64,000 nt of DNA, from contig CP137684.1 in assembly GCA_037976565.1 (NCBI GenBank), forward strand, positions 17,604,339 through 17,668,338, given 5' to 3'. The notes beneath the pieces were generated by a model, which was not told where the DNA came from, made no database searches, and was given only the letters and a program-made list of their open reading frames with translations. A program made the position numbers and the translations under genes. The DNA is from Mesocentrotus franciscanus. Lineage: Eukaryota; Echinodermata; Echinoidea; Camarodonta; Strongylocentrotidae. Positions 33,193 through 44,290 of this stretch are shown piece after piece; positions within the stretch are counted from its first letter, which is position 1, and the number at the start of each line of letters is the position of its first letter.

Positions 33193-34316
33193 TTATTGTT
33201 TACAACATGGAAGTGTGACGGCAAATATCTTTCGATAGAATTCCTTACTTATCGGTTGGAATGCGTCCGCAACTACCTGGCAGAGTTGATTAGTGCCGTT
33301 AATCCCTGTAATCTGATATATTTGAAGAAAAAGTGTATCTGGATCGAGATCGGGAATGTACGCAAAAGCAAGGTCCAATCCCTCCTGGACGACAGTGGAA
33401 CACTGCTGGGCATCGGTCAAAACTGACAGAATACTGTCCACAACATCAGCAGCTATATCATCAAGGAATGTTGGAATTCCTGTTTCAGTAAGAGCTGCGA
33501 TGCCACCTCGACCAGAAACAAAATTGTTAAAATTTTGGCACATGGCCTCTCTGTTTTCATATCCTGCCCAATGTGCAACAAAATCAGACGCATCATTCAG
33601 TAAGCCAGGAATGTTTATGTCCGGACCCATCGAAAAGTCACCCGAGAAAGAAGCATCAAGTGCAACAAGAATGTCATTCCAACTATTGCATATCTCTGCG
33701 GCTCTGGGTATCAGTACTTCAACAAACGCAACTAGAAAATCAGTTACCAGTTCCTCCAAAGTTGATCCAGTGTCCACAACGAATTGTCGAGCTCTACAGA
33801 TGTTTTCAGCGTCGTAAATGGTCACCCCAAACTGGTCGGCAACAATTCTCTCAAGTTCACCTTCAAAGTCGAAAGGTCGTAATGCGAAGATCCCTAAAGG
33901 ATAGTCGGGTTCCGTGGTTGGTCCGTCTGGCTGAGGGGTAGTAGGTGCTGACATAATTGTGGTCATAAATCCTGTCAAGTTCAAAATAAGCCTGCAGTGT
34001 TCCTCAACATCAAGCGTTGTCCCTTCCCTCAAGGACGTCAGCACAGGATCACAGTACTGTCTGAAGATATCTGCTCCAAATGCGGCTGCGCCCAGTTGGG
34101 GCATGATCCTCACACATATTTCTCCCTCAGCCTCGATCAGGTTGTCAGCCGTCCAGGAAGCGCCTGCGGCTTGGATGACATCTGTTACCGTCAGGAGAGG
34201 AAGGATCTGACCAGGAACAGCAAAAGGGTTAGGCTGAGAGAGCTGTGAGAGACAGTCGTAAGAGGCATCCCAATCCACGAACCATTCCCCTGTCACTGGA
34301 CAGTTTAAAGATACAT
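33193..34316 (-). CDS. Terminal exon: novel helical Cys-repeat region
   Basis: Acceptor TTCAACAG, then (G)AT GTA TCT..., open for 373 codons to TAA. The residues read NCPVTGEWFVDW, then three related segments of about 80-90 residues. In each, a G at a turn precedes a Cys, and a second Cys follows 35-45 residues later: SWTADNLIEAEGEIC...EEHC; GVTIYDAENIC...AAEIC; GYENREAMC...DAQQC. A partial fourth (GINGTNQLC...LPCC) ends the protein. A Pro/Thr linker (APTTPQPDGPTTEP) separates the first and second. I do not recognise the family. Predicted mostly alpha-helical from composition. Broken copies lie at 38036-39125 and 39456-39625. Confidence 0.8.
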
Positions 34317-34361
34317 CTGTTGAAGAAAATGTTACTTTGTAATTTAATCTTACGGTACAAA

Positions 34362-34700
34362 ACAATAATAATGATATTCACATATGTATAGTGCTAAATA
34401 TTTATTTTGTAAGTGCTTCACATTTAAATTATTATTACCCCGGTTTATTCATTCAATTGCTAATCCTCACATGAAATTGCAATCGCTCCTCTTCTTAAAG
34501 AGTGTTCGGTCAGGCGACATTTTGCACATGCCCATCCAACCACATTAACGTTCTCATCCTACCGGGTACCCATTTAACACCTGGGTGGAGAGTGAAAAAT
34601 AAATATTAAAGTCTTGCCAAAGGACATTAGTGCTGCGGTGGGACTCGAACCGTGAATCATGTGATCAACAGTCCGGTGACGTATCCACTAAACCAGGGGT
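34362..34700 (-). mobile_element. tRNA-derived SINE beside the terminal exon
   Basis: On the minus strand the head reads GGTTTAGTGGATACGTCACC (A-box like) and GGTTCGAGTCCC (B box), followed by a body with CACCCAGGTGTTAAATGGGT and an AATAATAATTT-type tail. The same SINE occupies the same relative place upstream of both duplicate exons, so it was present before they were copied. Confidence 0.82.
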
Positions 34701-35302
34701 TCTAAAAAATTTTCCTTGACGGTCCAGATGTGATTTCCATGTAAGCTAAAATTTCCGAAACAATGGGCAAATTTAGTTTACTTAAGCAATTATTTCAATG
34801 CATATCAGTTTGTGATCACACAAATACGTGTCTTTAAACGTATCTTAATTTTAGGAGTTAAGCCAGTCAACAGTAAAAGTTCTGGCATGCATGAAGGTAT
34901 ATCAGTTGGAAAGTGGCACTGTTTCTCATCAATAAGCTGCTTAAAGCAGTAAACATTGTCACACAAATGGAGTGATTGGAAGACGAAGGCATTGGTAAAA
35001 ATGTCCGGAGATGACAATCTATTCCTAAAATTTACAGCAGCGGCACATGTTTTCTGTAGCAAATGAGGCTTGTTTTAAACTTGTTGGTCTATATATCTGA
35101 TCTAAGGGGAATTGTTACAGTTTAACCCTAAAAAGGCCGGGTTAGTTTGGAACTCTCTCAGCCGAGGGGAAGGGTGGAGGAGGGAGGGGGGGGGCGTACC
35201 CGTTTGGAACACACCGTTATTATTAATATTATTGCATTTCACATATAAAAAATAATGAAAATAGGATTTTCACATGAACAGAATCATGCAGATAGTCCAT
35301 AC
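34701..35302 (-). other. Intron 3 of the TIL gene
   Basis: Non-coding between the TIL and terminal exons apart from the adjacent SINE. A minus-strand frame of 85 codons (34805-35062) has several cysteines but no motif I know and no splice logic. A G-rich tract lies at 35160-35200. Confidence 0.55.
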
Positions 35303-35544
35303 CTTGGCACTGATCAATGGGTATGCAGCGGTCTCCACCATCTTGATCCTTGACGAGACCTTCTGGACAGAAGCACCCAGCACGACAGATCCGAGGACAG
35401 ATATAACTGGGAAGGTTATCACAGCTGAACGGGCCACAACCTGAGCCGCACTCGTTAAAGGTCATACCATCAGGGCACGCAGAACAGTTCAATTGGATGC
35501 CATCAACGTAAAAATCAGCGTTACATCCTCCACAGTAGTTTGGT
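35303..35544 (-). CDS. TIL (trypsin inhibitor-like) domain exon
   Basis: Acceptor TTTTTCAG, 242 bp (1+80 codons+1), donor GTATGG. It encodes PNYCGGCNADFYVDGIQLNC, then a ten-cysteine TIL pattern: CPDG, NEC, GC, FSC, YIC, RIC, GC, FC, RC, QC. Its start phase (2) fits only the exon at 37653-37731 among those seen, and its end phase (1) fits the terminal exon or any SRCR exon. Confidence 0.9.
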
Positions 35545-37652
35545 CTGAAAAAAGGGAAGCCAAATTTCAAAGAAAATCCAATACTAATGGCAACTACTCT
35601 AACATGTGTCAATTAAAGCAGAAGAATCAGAGTTGCAGACTGGTGGTAGTCGGAATGGCATCCGACAAAATTTAAGAAAGTTATGAAATTTGACAGTTGT
35701 AATCTCCACACATGGGCACTTTAAATTGGCTGAATCGGAATTGTCACTGTGACATAGTGCGGACAACTTTCACTAATGAATGTTTCTTATTATTTCTGCT
35801 TTCATATACATAAATGTAACACAAAGGTTGGATTGACCTTTAACTGGAAATGTCGTTGTAATCAGTGAAAATTATAATCTAATATACTCGCCTTTATTCT
35901 GTATCGCGCTTTGGACAGGGGAGGAACGATATTTTCCAGATTTTTGTCAAATTCGCAAGTGCCAAATCTAGCATGAAATAGATTGGCAACCCAAGTTTGG
36001 GTAATTGCCAATCAGCCATGGAACGACTTGCCTACAAAAATACGTGTTTATCCGCAACTAAGACCAAAAAAAAGCAGTGCTAATGCTTAGGATACATTTG
36101 CCCCGGGCGCCGTACGCTTAATTGGTCGACGAGTTTTCGTGCGGTTTTTGGGGGCATCGTAAGAGGCTACGGGCTACGAAGTTTGTGTTTACATATATCT
36201 ACGAGCATCGTGCCATTTATTGTATTGGCCCTCGGGGCAGGCCGGGCAAATCCGTACAGAGGCTGCTCGGAGATTGTACGGAAATCGTGCAATTTCAGTG
36301 CAGTAACTGTGCAGTCTCCGCAGCCTGCGCACGGAAATCGTACGGAGCCCTTGCAGCATCCGTGCAAAGGTTGCGCGGGGAAGGCGCCGTGCCGTTTTTG
36401 AGCGTCCGAGTCCCCAGTATCAGAGCGAGGCCTCGGCGCGATGCCCGTGCGGGGATTGTGCAATGCCACCCACGACATGTATACGGGCTTCGGGCTTACG
36501 ATTTTTTTCAAATTTGTATAACTTCCCCCGAAACAAAATCATAGAGGCCGCGGAGCCCGTGAATCCGTACGAACATCTCACGGCTGCCTCCTGCCTCCGC
36601 ACGGAGGCCGCACGGAAAAGGAGATACGGCAGGATACGGGCTCCGTAGACTAACCGCAAGCCAAATGTAAACAAGGCATAAGGGATGGTCGCAACCGGTA
36701 GCACACCTCTATGCGTCCACTCTACGATGTACTTCATAGAAAATCTTTTCGTCGGACGCACATGTCTGCCTCTTGTTTTAAAGGCACACAGAAGCACTTT
36801 TGGGATTTTTTTTGAACGGGTTCAACAATCTCTGCGTGCGGCTACGGTTTATTTATCTTTATTTTTAATGAATGCACGCAAAACAAACAGGCGTTTTGTT
36901 TAGCCTTATTGCTTGGCGAACATCGCACGGGCTCCTGTGGTAGTCTACACAGCCTCGTGGCGCAGTACACAGCCATACAGAGCTTTAACACATCGCTCGG
37001 CAGTTGCAAAACACCTGCACTTGGGTTGTGAGTTCACCTTTAGGATTCTTGCTGGTAAGGGGGTGTTTGTGAGGAGGTTGCAAGGAGCCTACTAGGGATC
37101 GGAAAGAGGACTATGGTCTTCGACCTGACTGGAGCTGCGCACACGCAAGTGGACTAAAAAAGACGCACGGTGAGTTTTTGTGACTATGGCATTATGGGAC
37201 CCCATATGGTTGTTAAGTTGATTTAATGAACACAACTGCCAATGCAGGAAGCCAGCAATATCCTTGGATTTCATACCCGCAACAAAGTATATTATACACC
37301 ATCTCCACTCCGAGGATCAAGTCTACTAACAATTTTTACACTTCACGGGCATGTAAGCAGGGTCAACTACCATAATGATATTTAGGGATTTTCCCTTTTC
37401 TCTTAGACATCTTTCAGATAATAGTGGTATTAAAATTGGTATTAAAATGTCGGCATTTTTTTCTCTTCATGATGACGCTTGATAAATCTAAAGCGCAGAG
37501 CCCATGGAAAACATTTATGCCCTTATTGCGCGTAGTTGTCTTTCATTTACCAAATAAATCCGTGACGTTTTTTTTTGCTGCGGCAGTTAACCGCGTGATT
37601 TCTGAACTAACCGTTACAGAACATATTGCAATTCGAGATAGAGTATGCTTAC
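35545..37652 (-). other. Intron 2 of the TIL gene with a GC-rich CGTACGG island
   Basis: Between about 36110 and 36660 the DNA is GC-rich and built from short words such as CGTACGG, CGTGCGG, CGTGCAA and GCACGGA in both orientations. It has overlapping open frames on both strands that lack any known motif. It looks like a transposon-derived repeat, not a gene. The rest (35600-36050 and 36700-37640) shows nothing recognisable. Confidence 0.55.
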
Positions 37653-37731
37653 CGGCACTCAGCATCAGGATTAGCGGAACACACGGCATAATCACAGGGA
37701 TTTACGAGACAGTTCACGACATCGCAATTGT
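37653..37731 (-). CDS. Short Cys-rich exon 2 of the TIL gene
   Basis: Too short for an ORF scan. A TTTTTTATAG acceptor and GTAAGC donor bracket 79 bp (2+25 codons+2). The codons give NCDVVNCLVNPC, DYAVCSANPDAEC and, with the next exon, R-PNYCGGC. The pattern NPC..A.C...P.A.C...YCGGC is common in secreted invertebrate Cys-rich proteins, where it often precedes such a domain, which supports joining it to the TIL exon. Phase 1 in, phase 2 out. Confidence 0.85.
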
Positions 37732-38035
37732 CTATAAAAAAAGGGAAATGAAGGAAAATAATAATAATATTGGTAATAACAACAACAACAGCAATGAGCT
37801 AACAATAATGATCTACAAGAAAATAAAGCCAGATGGCGGACAATTGCTCCGAGTAGGCCTATAGGGTAAGAGTTGCAATTCAGTTTCAGTTTAGGTTAAG
37901 GGTAAGGGTGAGGTAGAGTGTTAGGGCCAGGGTTGAAGAAATTGTTTCTTGTAGGAAATTGACGCATGACAAGTATAGGAAAAATGCTGTACAATACTCC
38001 GATATATGCAGATTAAACTTAGAAGAGGCTTCGGA

Positions 38036-39125
38036 TTATTGTTTACAACATGGAAGTGCGACGGAAAACATCTTTCGACAGAATTCCTTACCTCCCGGCT
38101 GGAATGCGTCGGCAACTACCTGGCAGAGTTGATTAATGCCGTTAATCCCTGTAATCTGATAGATTTGAAGATTAAGTGTAACTGGATCAAGATCGGGAAC
38201 GTACGCCAAGGCAAGGTCCAATCCCTCCTGGACTATAGTTGAACACTGCTGGGCATCGGTCAAACCTGACAGAATACTGTCCACTACATCAGCAGCTATA
38301 TCATCAAGCAATGCTGGAATTCCTGAGTCACCACGAGCTACACCCAAATTTTGGCACATGGCCTCTCTGCTTTCATATCCTGCCCAATGTGCAACAAAAT
38401 CAGACACATCATTCAGTAAGTCGGGAATGTTGATGTCCGGACCCATTGAAAAGTTACCCGATGAAGAAGCATCAAGTGCAACAAGAATGTTATTCCAACT
38501 ATAGCATATCTCTACGGCTCTGGGTAACAGTACTTTAACAAACGCAACTAGGAAATCGGTTACCAGCTCCTCCAACGTTGATCCAGTATCCACAACGAAT
38601 TGTCGAGCTCTACAGATGTTTTCAGCGTCGTAAATGGTCACCCCAAACTGGTCGGCAACAATTCTCTCAAGTTCACCTTCAAAGTCGAAAGGTCGTAATG
38701 CGAAGATCCCTAAAGGATAGTCGGGTTCCGTGGTTGGTCCGTCTGGCTGAGGGTAGTAGGTGCTGACATAATTGTGGTCATAAATCCTGTCAAGTTCAAA
38801 ATAAGCCTGCAGTGTTCCTCAACATCAAGCGTTGTCCCTTCCCTCAAGGACGTCAGCACAGGATCACAGTACTGTCTGAAGATATCTGCTCCAAATGCGG
38901 CTGCGCCCAGTTGGGGCATGATCCTCACACAAATTTCTCCTTCAGCCTCGATCAGGTTGTCAGCCGTCCAGGAAGCGCCTGCGGCTTGGATGACATCTGT
39001 AACCGTCAGGAGAGGAAGGATCTGACCAGGAATAGGGTAAGGCTGAGAGAGCTGTGAGAGACACTCGTAAGAGGCATCCCAATCCACGAACCATTCTCCA
39101 GTCACCGGACAGTTTAAAGGAACAT
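38036..39125 (-). pseudogene. Duplicate terminal exon, frameshifted
   Basis: A close paralogue of 33193-34316 with its own acceptor (TTCGACAG) and the same end (LPCC, K, Q, stop). One G is missing from a run near 38751 in the Pro/Thr linker (GGGTAG for GGGGTAG), shifting the frame. It also lacks FAV near 39030 (9 bp) and about 15 codons after MCQN. It lies inside intron 1 of the TIL gene and is phase-compatible with the signal-peptide exon, so it could have been an alternative last exon. Confidence 0.83.
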
Positions 39126-39167
39126 CTGTCGAAGAAAATATAACGTTGTAATTCAATCTCACAACAC

Positions 39168-39455
39168 AAAACAATAATAATAATATTTACATTTGTTTAT
39201 TGCGTAATACTAGTTTTCTAAGCGTTTTACATAAAAATTATTATTACCCTGGTTTATTCATTCTATTGCTAATCCGCAAATGAATTACGATCGCTCCTCT
39301 TCTTGTTCCGGCCCGGCGTCATTTTACACCTTCCAGTCCAATCACATTTAAGTCCCCCCCCCTACTGGGTACTCATTTAACACCTGGGTGGAGAGTGGCA
39401 AATATTGATTAATGTCTTGCAAAAAGGCGGGACCTGAACCGCGAACCATGTGAAC
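39168..39455 (-). mobile_element. tRNA-derived SINE, head truncated
   Basis: Same family as 34362-34700. Its tRNA-like head is cut at CCATGTGAACC and joins directly to the interior of the partial exon copy at 39456. This marks a duplication breakpoint. Confidence 0.78.
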
Positions 39456-39625
39456 CGATCAGGTTGTCAGCCGTCCAGGAAGCTCCTGCGGCTTGGATGA
39501 CATCTGTAACCGTCAGGAGAGGAAGGATCTGACCAGGAACAGCAAAAGGGTAAGGCTGAGAGAGCTGTGAGAGACACTCGTAAGAGGCATCCCAATCCAC
39601 GAACCATTCCCCTGTCACTGGACAG
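39456..39625 (-). pseudogene. Third, partial copy of the terminal exon
   Basis: Covers only the first 57 or so codons (LNCPVTGEWFVDWDASYEC to AGASWTADNLI). Its acceptor has changed from ACAG to ACAT, so it cannot be spliced normally, and its 3' side ends in SINE sequence. It arose by tandem duplication of exon start plus SINE. Confidence 0.85.
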
Positions 39626-39684
39626 TTTAAAGGAACATATGTTGAAAAAAATGTAACTTTGTAATTTAATCTAACGGTACAAAA

Positions 39685-40007
39685 CAATAATAATAATATT
39701 TACATTTGTTTATTGCGTAATACTAGTTTTCTAAGCGCTTTACATTACAATTATTATTACCCCGGTTTATTCATTCAATTGCTAATCCGCAAATAAAATC
39801 ACGATCGCTCCTCTTCTTGTTCCGGCCAGGCGTCATTTTACGTCTTCCAATCCAACAACATTTAAGTTTTTCCCTCCTACTGGGTACTCATTCAACACCT
39901 GGGTGGAGAGTGGCAAATATTCATTAATGTCTTGCAAAAGGCAGGACCTGAACCGCGAACCATGTGAACCGCAGTCCGGTAACGGATCCACTAAACTACG
40001 GCACTTA
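39685..40007 (-). mobile_element. tRNA-derived SINE, complete head
   Basis: The minus strand reads GTAGTTTAGTGGATCCGTTA (A-box region) and GCGGTTCAGGTCC (degenerate B box), then the same body as the other copies, ending in AATAATAATTG. Confidence 0.8.
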
Positions 40008-40732
40008 CACAGAACACGACACCTCTACAAAAGCATAGTACAATAAAAGAAGCAAAAGCCGAACAGAAGAAATAAACAGAACCAAACAAAAGCAAACAAT
40101 CAAACAAACAAGCAAAATCATTGATGGTGTTTATGGAGCGTCAGGTGAAGTCCATTTTATAACAGAGAGATTAATTTTTTATTATGTACAAAATAGTTTT
40201 TTTTTCTTCAATATAAACCATCCTGTTGGCTTTTGAAACTTTCCTTCAACACTCAATATTTTGTTGGAATATAATTTCTTTTTTTTACACGGTATTACGC
40301 GTACAAAAATGAATTAGATACCAGCTTCTTTTCCCAGAGTGTATTTTTTGTGTTTCATTATCTTAGGTCCTTGAAACTGACGCGAAGGCAATCTGAATGT
40401 AATCGAGAAGGCCTGACTTGAAAGGAGCGAGGCATGAGATTAAACATGCGATCAAATTTTATATGACGAATATTTTATACATGTCCACATTCAGAATTTA
40501 CCTCGTGCCATCAAATTTCATCGTCTGTTTGCAGCCTCCATTAATAGCGAGCTTTCGATTTTCGCACCGAACGTCGGCTACTACGAGTTACTGGAGCGTG
40601 GAGATGTTGCGCAGCTGACGTTCGCTCCCTTCTCGGAAGTGCTTTCGATTTTTCACGACGGTGCTTTCGTCGGTCACGTAACCATTTTTTAAAGATCAGG
40701 TGACTAAATCAGGTACTAAATTCACAGTGCGC

Positions 40733-42400
40733 GAAAATCTGATACGAAGAATATCAAAGTGATAGAAGAAGAAACAAAGGATAGCAAGAGGAAAATAATA
40801 ATAGTATAATAAAACATATAATAACATAAGAGAAGATGATAGAAGGAAGAATCAACGAATAACATAAGGACAGACAGAAAGAGAAAGTGATAGAATGATA
40901 AAACAAAGTATAACATAAGAGAAGGTGATAGAAGAAGAAGCAAAGGATAGCCAGAGGAAATTATAGAATAATAAAAACAGAGAATAACATGAGAGAAGGT
41001 GATAGAAGGAAGAAACAAAAAATAACATAAGGACAGATAGAAAGAGAAAGTGATAGATCATAAAAACAAAGAATAACTTAAGAAAAGTCGATAGAAGAAG
41101 AAACAAAGGATAGCAAGAGGAAATAATAGAATAATAAAAACAAAGGAGAAAGTGATAGAATGATAAAAACAAAGTATAACATAAGAGAAGGTGATAGAAG
41201 GAAGAAACAAAAAATAACATAAGGACAGATAGAAAGAGAAAGTGATAGATCATAAAAACAAAGAACAACTTAAGAAAAGTCGATAGAAGAAGAAACAAAG
41301 GATAGCAAGAGGAAATAATAATAGTATAATAAAACAAATAATAACATAAGAGAAGATGATAGAAGGAAGAAACAACGAATAACATAAGGACAGACAGAAA
41401 GAGAAAGTGATAGAATGATAAAACAAAGTATAACATAAGAGAAGGTAATAGAAGAAGAAGCAAAGGATAGCCAGAGGAAATTATAGAATAATAAAAACAG
41501 AGAATAACATGAGAGAAGGTGATAGAAGGAAGAAACAAAAAATAACATAAGGACAGATAGAAAGAGAAAGTGATAGATCATAAAAACAAAGAATAACTTA
41601 AGAAAAGTCGATAGAAGAAGAAACAAAGGATAGCAAGAGGAAATAATAGAATAATAAAAACAAAGAATAACATAAGAGAAAATGATAGAAGGAAGAAACA
41701 AAGAATAGCGTAAAGAAAGATTGGAAGAGGAAAATACTAATAGAGTAATAAGAACAAAGAATTACCTAAGGAAAGACAGAAAGAGAAAGTGATAGAATGA
41801 TAAAAGTAAATAATAGTATAAGAAAAGGTGATAGAAGAAAGAAACAAAGGATAGCGTAAGGAAAGATTGGAAGAGGAAAATAATAATAGCATAATAAGAA
41901 CAAAGAATAACATAAGAGAAGGTGATACAAGGAAGAAACAAAGAATAACATAAGGAAAGACAGAAAGGGAAAGTGATAAAATAATAAAAGCAAAGAATAA
42001 CATAGGTAAAGGTGATAGAAGGAAGAAACAAAAGGTAGCGTAAGGAAAGATAGCAAGAGGAAATTATAGAATAATAAAAACAAAGAATAACATAAACGGA
42101 AGGTGATAGAAGGAAGAAACAAAGAATAACATAAGGAAAGACAGAAAGAGAAAGTGATAGAATAATAAGAACAAAGAATGACATAAGAGAAGGTGATAGA
42201 AGGAAGAAACAAAGAATAACATAAGGAAAGACAGAAAGAGAAAGTGATAGAATGATAAAAACAAAGAATAACATAAGAAAAGGTGATAGAAGGAAGAAAC
42301 AAAGAATAACATGAGGAAAGATAGAAAGAAAAAATGATAGAATGATAACAACAAACAATAACATAAGAGAATTAAAGAGATTATAGAAAGAAACTAGACA
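40733..42400. repeat. 90-bp purine-rich minisatellite
   Basis: Landmark AGGTGATAGAAGGAAGAAAC recurs at 42101, 42191 and 42281, a period of 90 bp. Each unit holds GTGATAGAA, AACAAAGAATAACATAAG and GAAAGACAGAAAGAGAAAG. Copies further left vary by indels. Because 90 is a multiple of three, the minus strand stays open for up to 230 codons of Phe/Leu/Ser repeats; I regard that as an artefact. Related fragments lie at 45361-45390 and 45875-46020. Confidence 0.9.
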
Positions 42401-42899
42401 TGTAATACTTGTTAATAACAAGTATAGGTGGGCTGTTCCAAGTGCATGCCACACATGTTTAGTGACATACTAAGTAGTTAAGATAACATTGGCATGATTT
42501 GAACTTATTTTTTGAAATAATCCTCTTATTCAGGTCTATTATTGTGCCAAAATTCAAGTCTATACAATGCATGGTTTTAGAGAAACCATGTACAGTATAT
42601 TTGACCTTTGACCCTCAAATCTAAATATCAAAATGAAATATGCACTTTCTAGATTTTGTTTTATTTATAAGAAATCATATCTCCGACTCATACTCTATCC
42701 AACTATGAATAAACAAATTAATACACGACAAGGACTCAGATTTCCCATAGGGTTGTACTCAAACGATTGACATTCTTCTCTCATAGATATAACACGCAAA
42801 ATTAGGCATTTTATTACATTGTTTGTGATTGCATATATTAATAAGTTATAATAGTCGAAGAAGATCATAAAATCAAATTTAAAACGACGGCAAAAAAAA

Positions 42900-42980
42900 A
42901 AAAAAATTGCCCAACCAGGAATCGAACGTGGGTCGCCGGAATGGGAGGCAAGTGCTATGACCACTATACCAAAATAATCC
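42900..42980 (-). tRNA. tRNA-like pseudogene (Gly-CCC-like)
   Basis: The minus strand reads TTTTGGTATAGTGGTCATAG (A box), CTTGCCTCCCATTCCGG (anticodon region like Gly-CCC), then CACGTTCGATTCCTGG (B box and T arm, four of five pairs), followed by a 15-T run that would end Pol III transcription. Acceptor arms do not pair and the anticodon stem has mismatches, so it is a decayed tRNA or SINE head, not a working gene. Confidence 0.55.
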
Positions 42981-44119
42981 ACATAGACATTACACGTGAA
43001 CGGAAAATGGAATTCTCAAATCCCACTTTGCAAGTGAAAAATGAGCATGATCCCGGCATCTGATCGAAAAAAAAGGGCGCATTTGTGATAGCTTATTGTC
43101 TCAGCTACAACATATTAGAAGCTCGGCGAAAACTAAACTAAAACGACGGAGATATTGCTTGCGAAAGACGGGAATGTAGAATCCAGTTTTGAAAAGAAGT
43201 CATGTCCCATAGAGAATACACGAAAAATGTGAAAAAATTGACATGCCTCCTTTAATCGCAAAAATACGCCATGATGCCTTTGTCAAAAAGGAAAATCGTG
43301 CAATCTACATTTGTAGAAAATTGTCTCAGCTAGAACATATCAAAATTTGGAAGAAAACCTTTCAATATTTACAGAGATACAATCAATTTTCCAAAAATAT
43401 GCTGACGTCATAATATGCAAATTCGTATTTTGAGTTTCAAGGCCATTATGATGACGTCCCGATCTACTTGATGGCCAAATGAGACATAAAATCATATCTC
43501 CGACCCATACTCTATCCAAATATGGAAAAAGTTTGAGGGTTCCGGTGCATCCAAAAGAAATATAAGGGATTGTTTATAGGCATGTTTTTGCCCATATATG
43601 CTATGTATTACAAGAGCTCGCGCGCACGGACATTTAACTTGAGTGGATGCTCATTCCCTTATTAATGGTCATAAAGAGATAAGCATGATATCAAATTGTT
43701 CGAAAAAAAATGAGGAATATCGTGTCAAAAAAAATATAGGATGAATTATTTTGCATTCGGCCGTGACGAACGAAAACGCGCGCGCATGCGCGTGTGCGCG
43801 ACTTTTTATGAAATGCTAACGTTAATAATGGCGTACGCGCGCGTTTTTTGACCTGGAATTGACCGGACGGATATTGACCTTGATCATGATAAATATGAAT
43901 GGGAAATGACTTTCCGTTATGAAGATATGATCGTGAGTTAATTTTCACAAAATGGCGCCTAGATGACGTCATCAGTCTTGGTTAAGGTTGAAAACCTTAT
44001 TTTACTTTGTCCTTATGCCGATACATATGTGTGCCAAATTTCAAGGCATATGATTGAGTCATTTTTAAGTTATCGTGCTAACAAAAAAGTGGGTGGAAAT
44101 AAGAAAAATATTCTAACGA

Positions 44120-44290
44120 AAACATAAGGTGGTCTGTATTATATAATATATACAGCCCACCTGATAAAGGCAATTCTAACGAAAACATAAGGTGGTCTGT
44201 ATTATATACAGCCCACCTAATAAAGAATAATAAATAAAGGCAATTCTAACGAAAACATAAGGTGGTCTGTATTATATACAGCCCACCTAA
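44120..44290. repeat. Triplicated hairpin repeat
   Basis: Three copies of a unit of about 58-62 bp containing CTAACGAAAACATAAGGTGG, TCTGTATTATATA and CAGCCCACCT. Two more copies end the element at 45250-45360. Confidence 0.85.

Noticed and set aside
33356..34248. Plus-strand open frames of 83-153 codons opposite the terminal exon
   Set aside because: Antisense shadows of the minus-strand exon; they repeat at 38578-39057 opposite its duplicate for the same reason.
34805..35062. 85-codon minus-strand frame with several cysteines
   Set aside because: Lies between two exons of the gene model, lacks splice borders, and I recognise no family.
36122..36903. Overlapping frames of 60-140 codons on both strands
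   Set aside because: GC-rich repeat DNA with few stop codons; no motifs, no splice logic, no protein-like composition.
40852..42454. Minus-strand frames up to 230 codons, apparently a multi-pass membrane protein
   Set aside because: Direct product of a 90-bp minisatellite whose period is a multiple of three.
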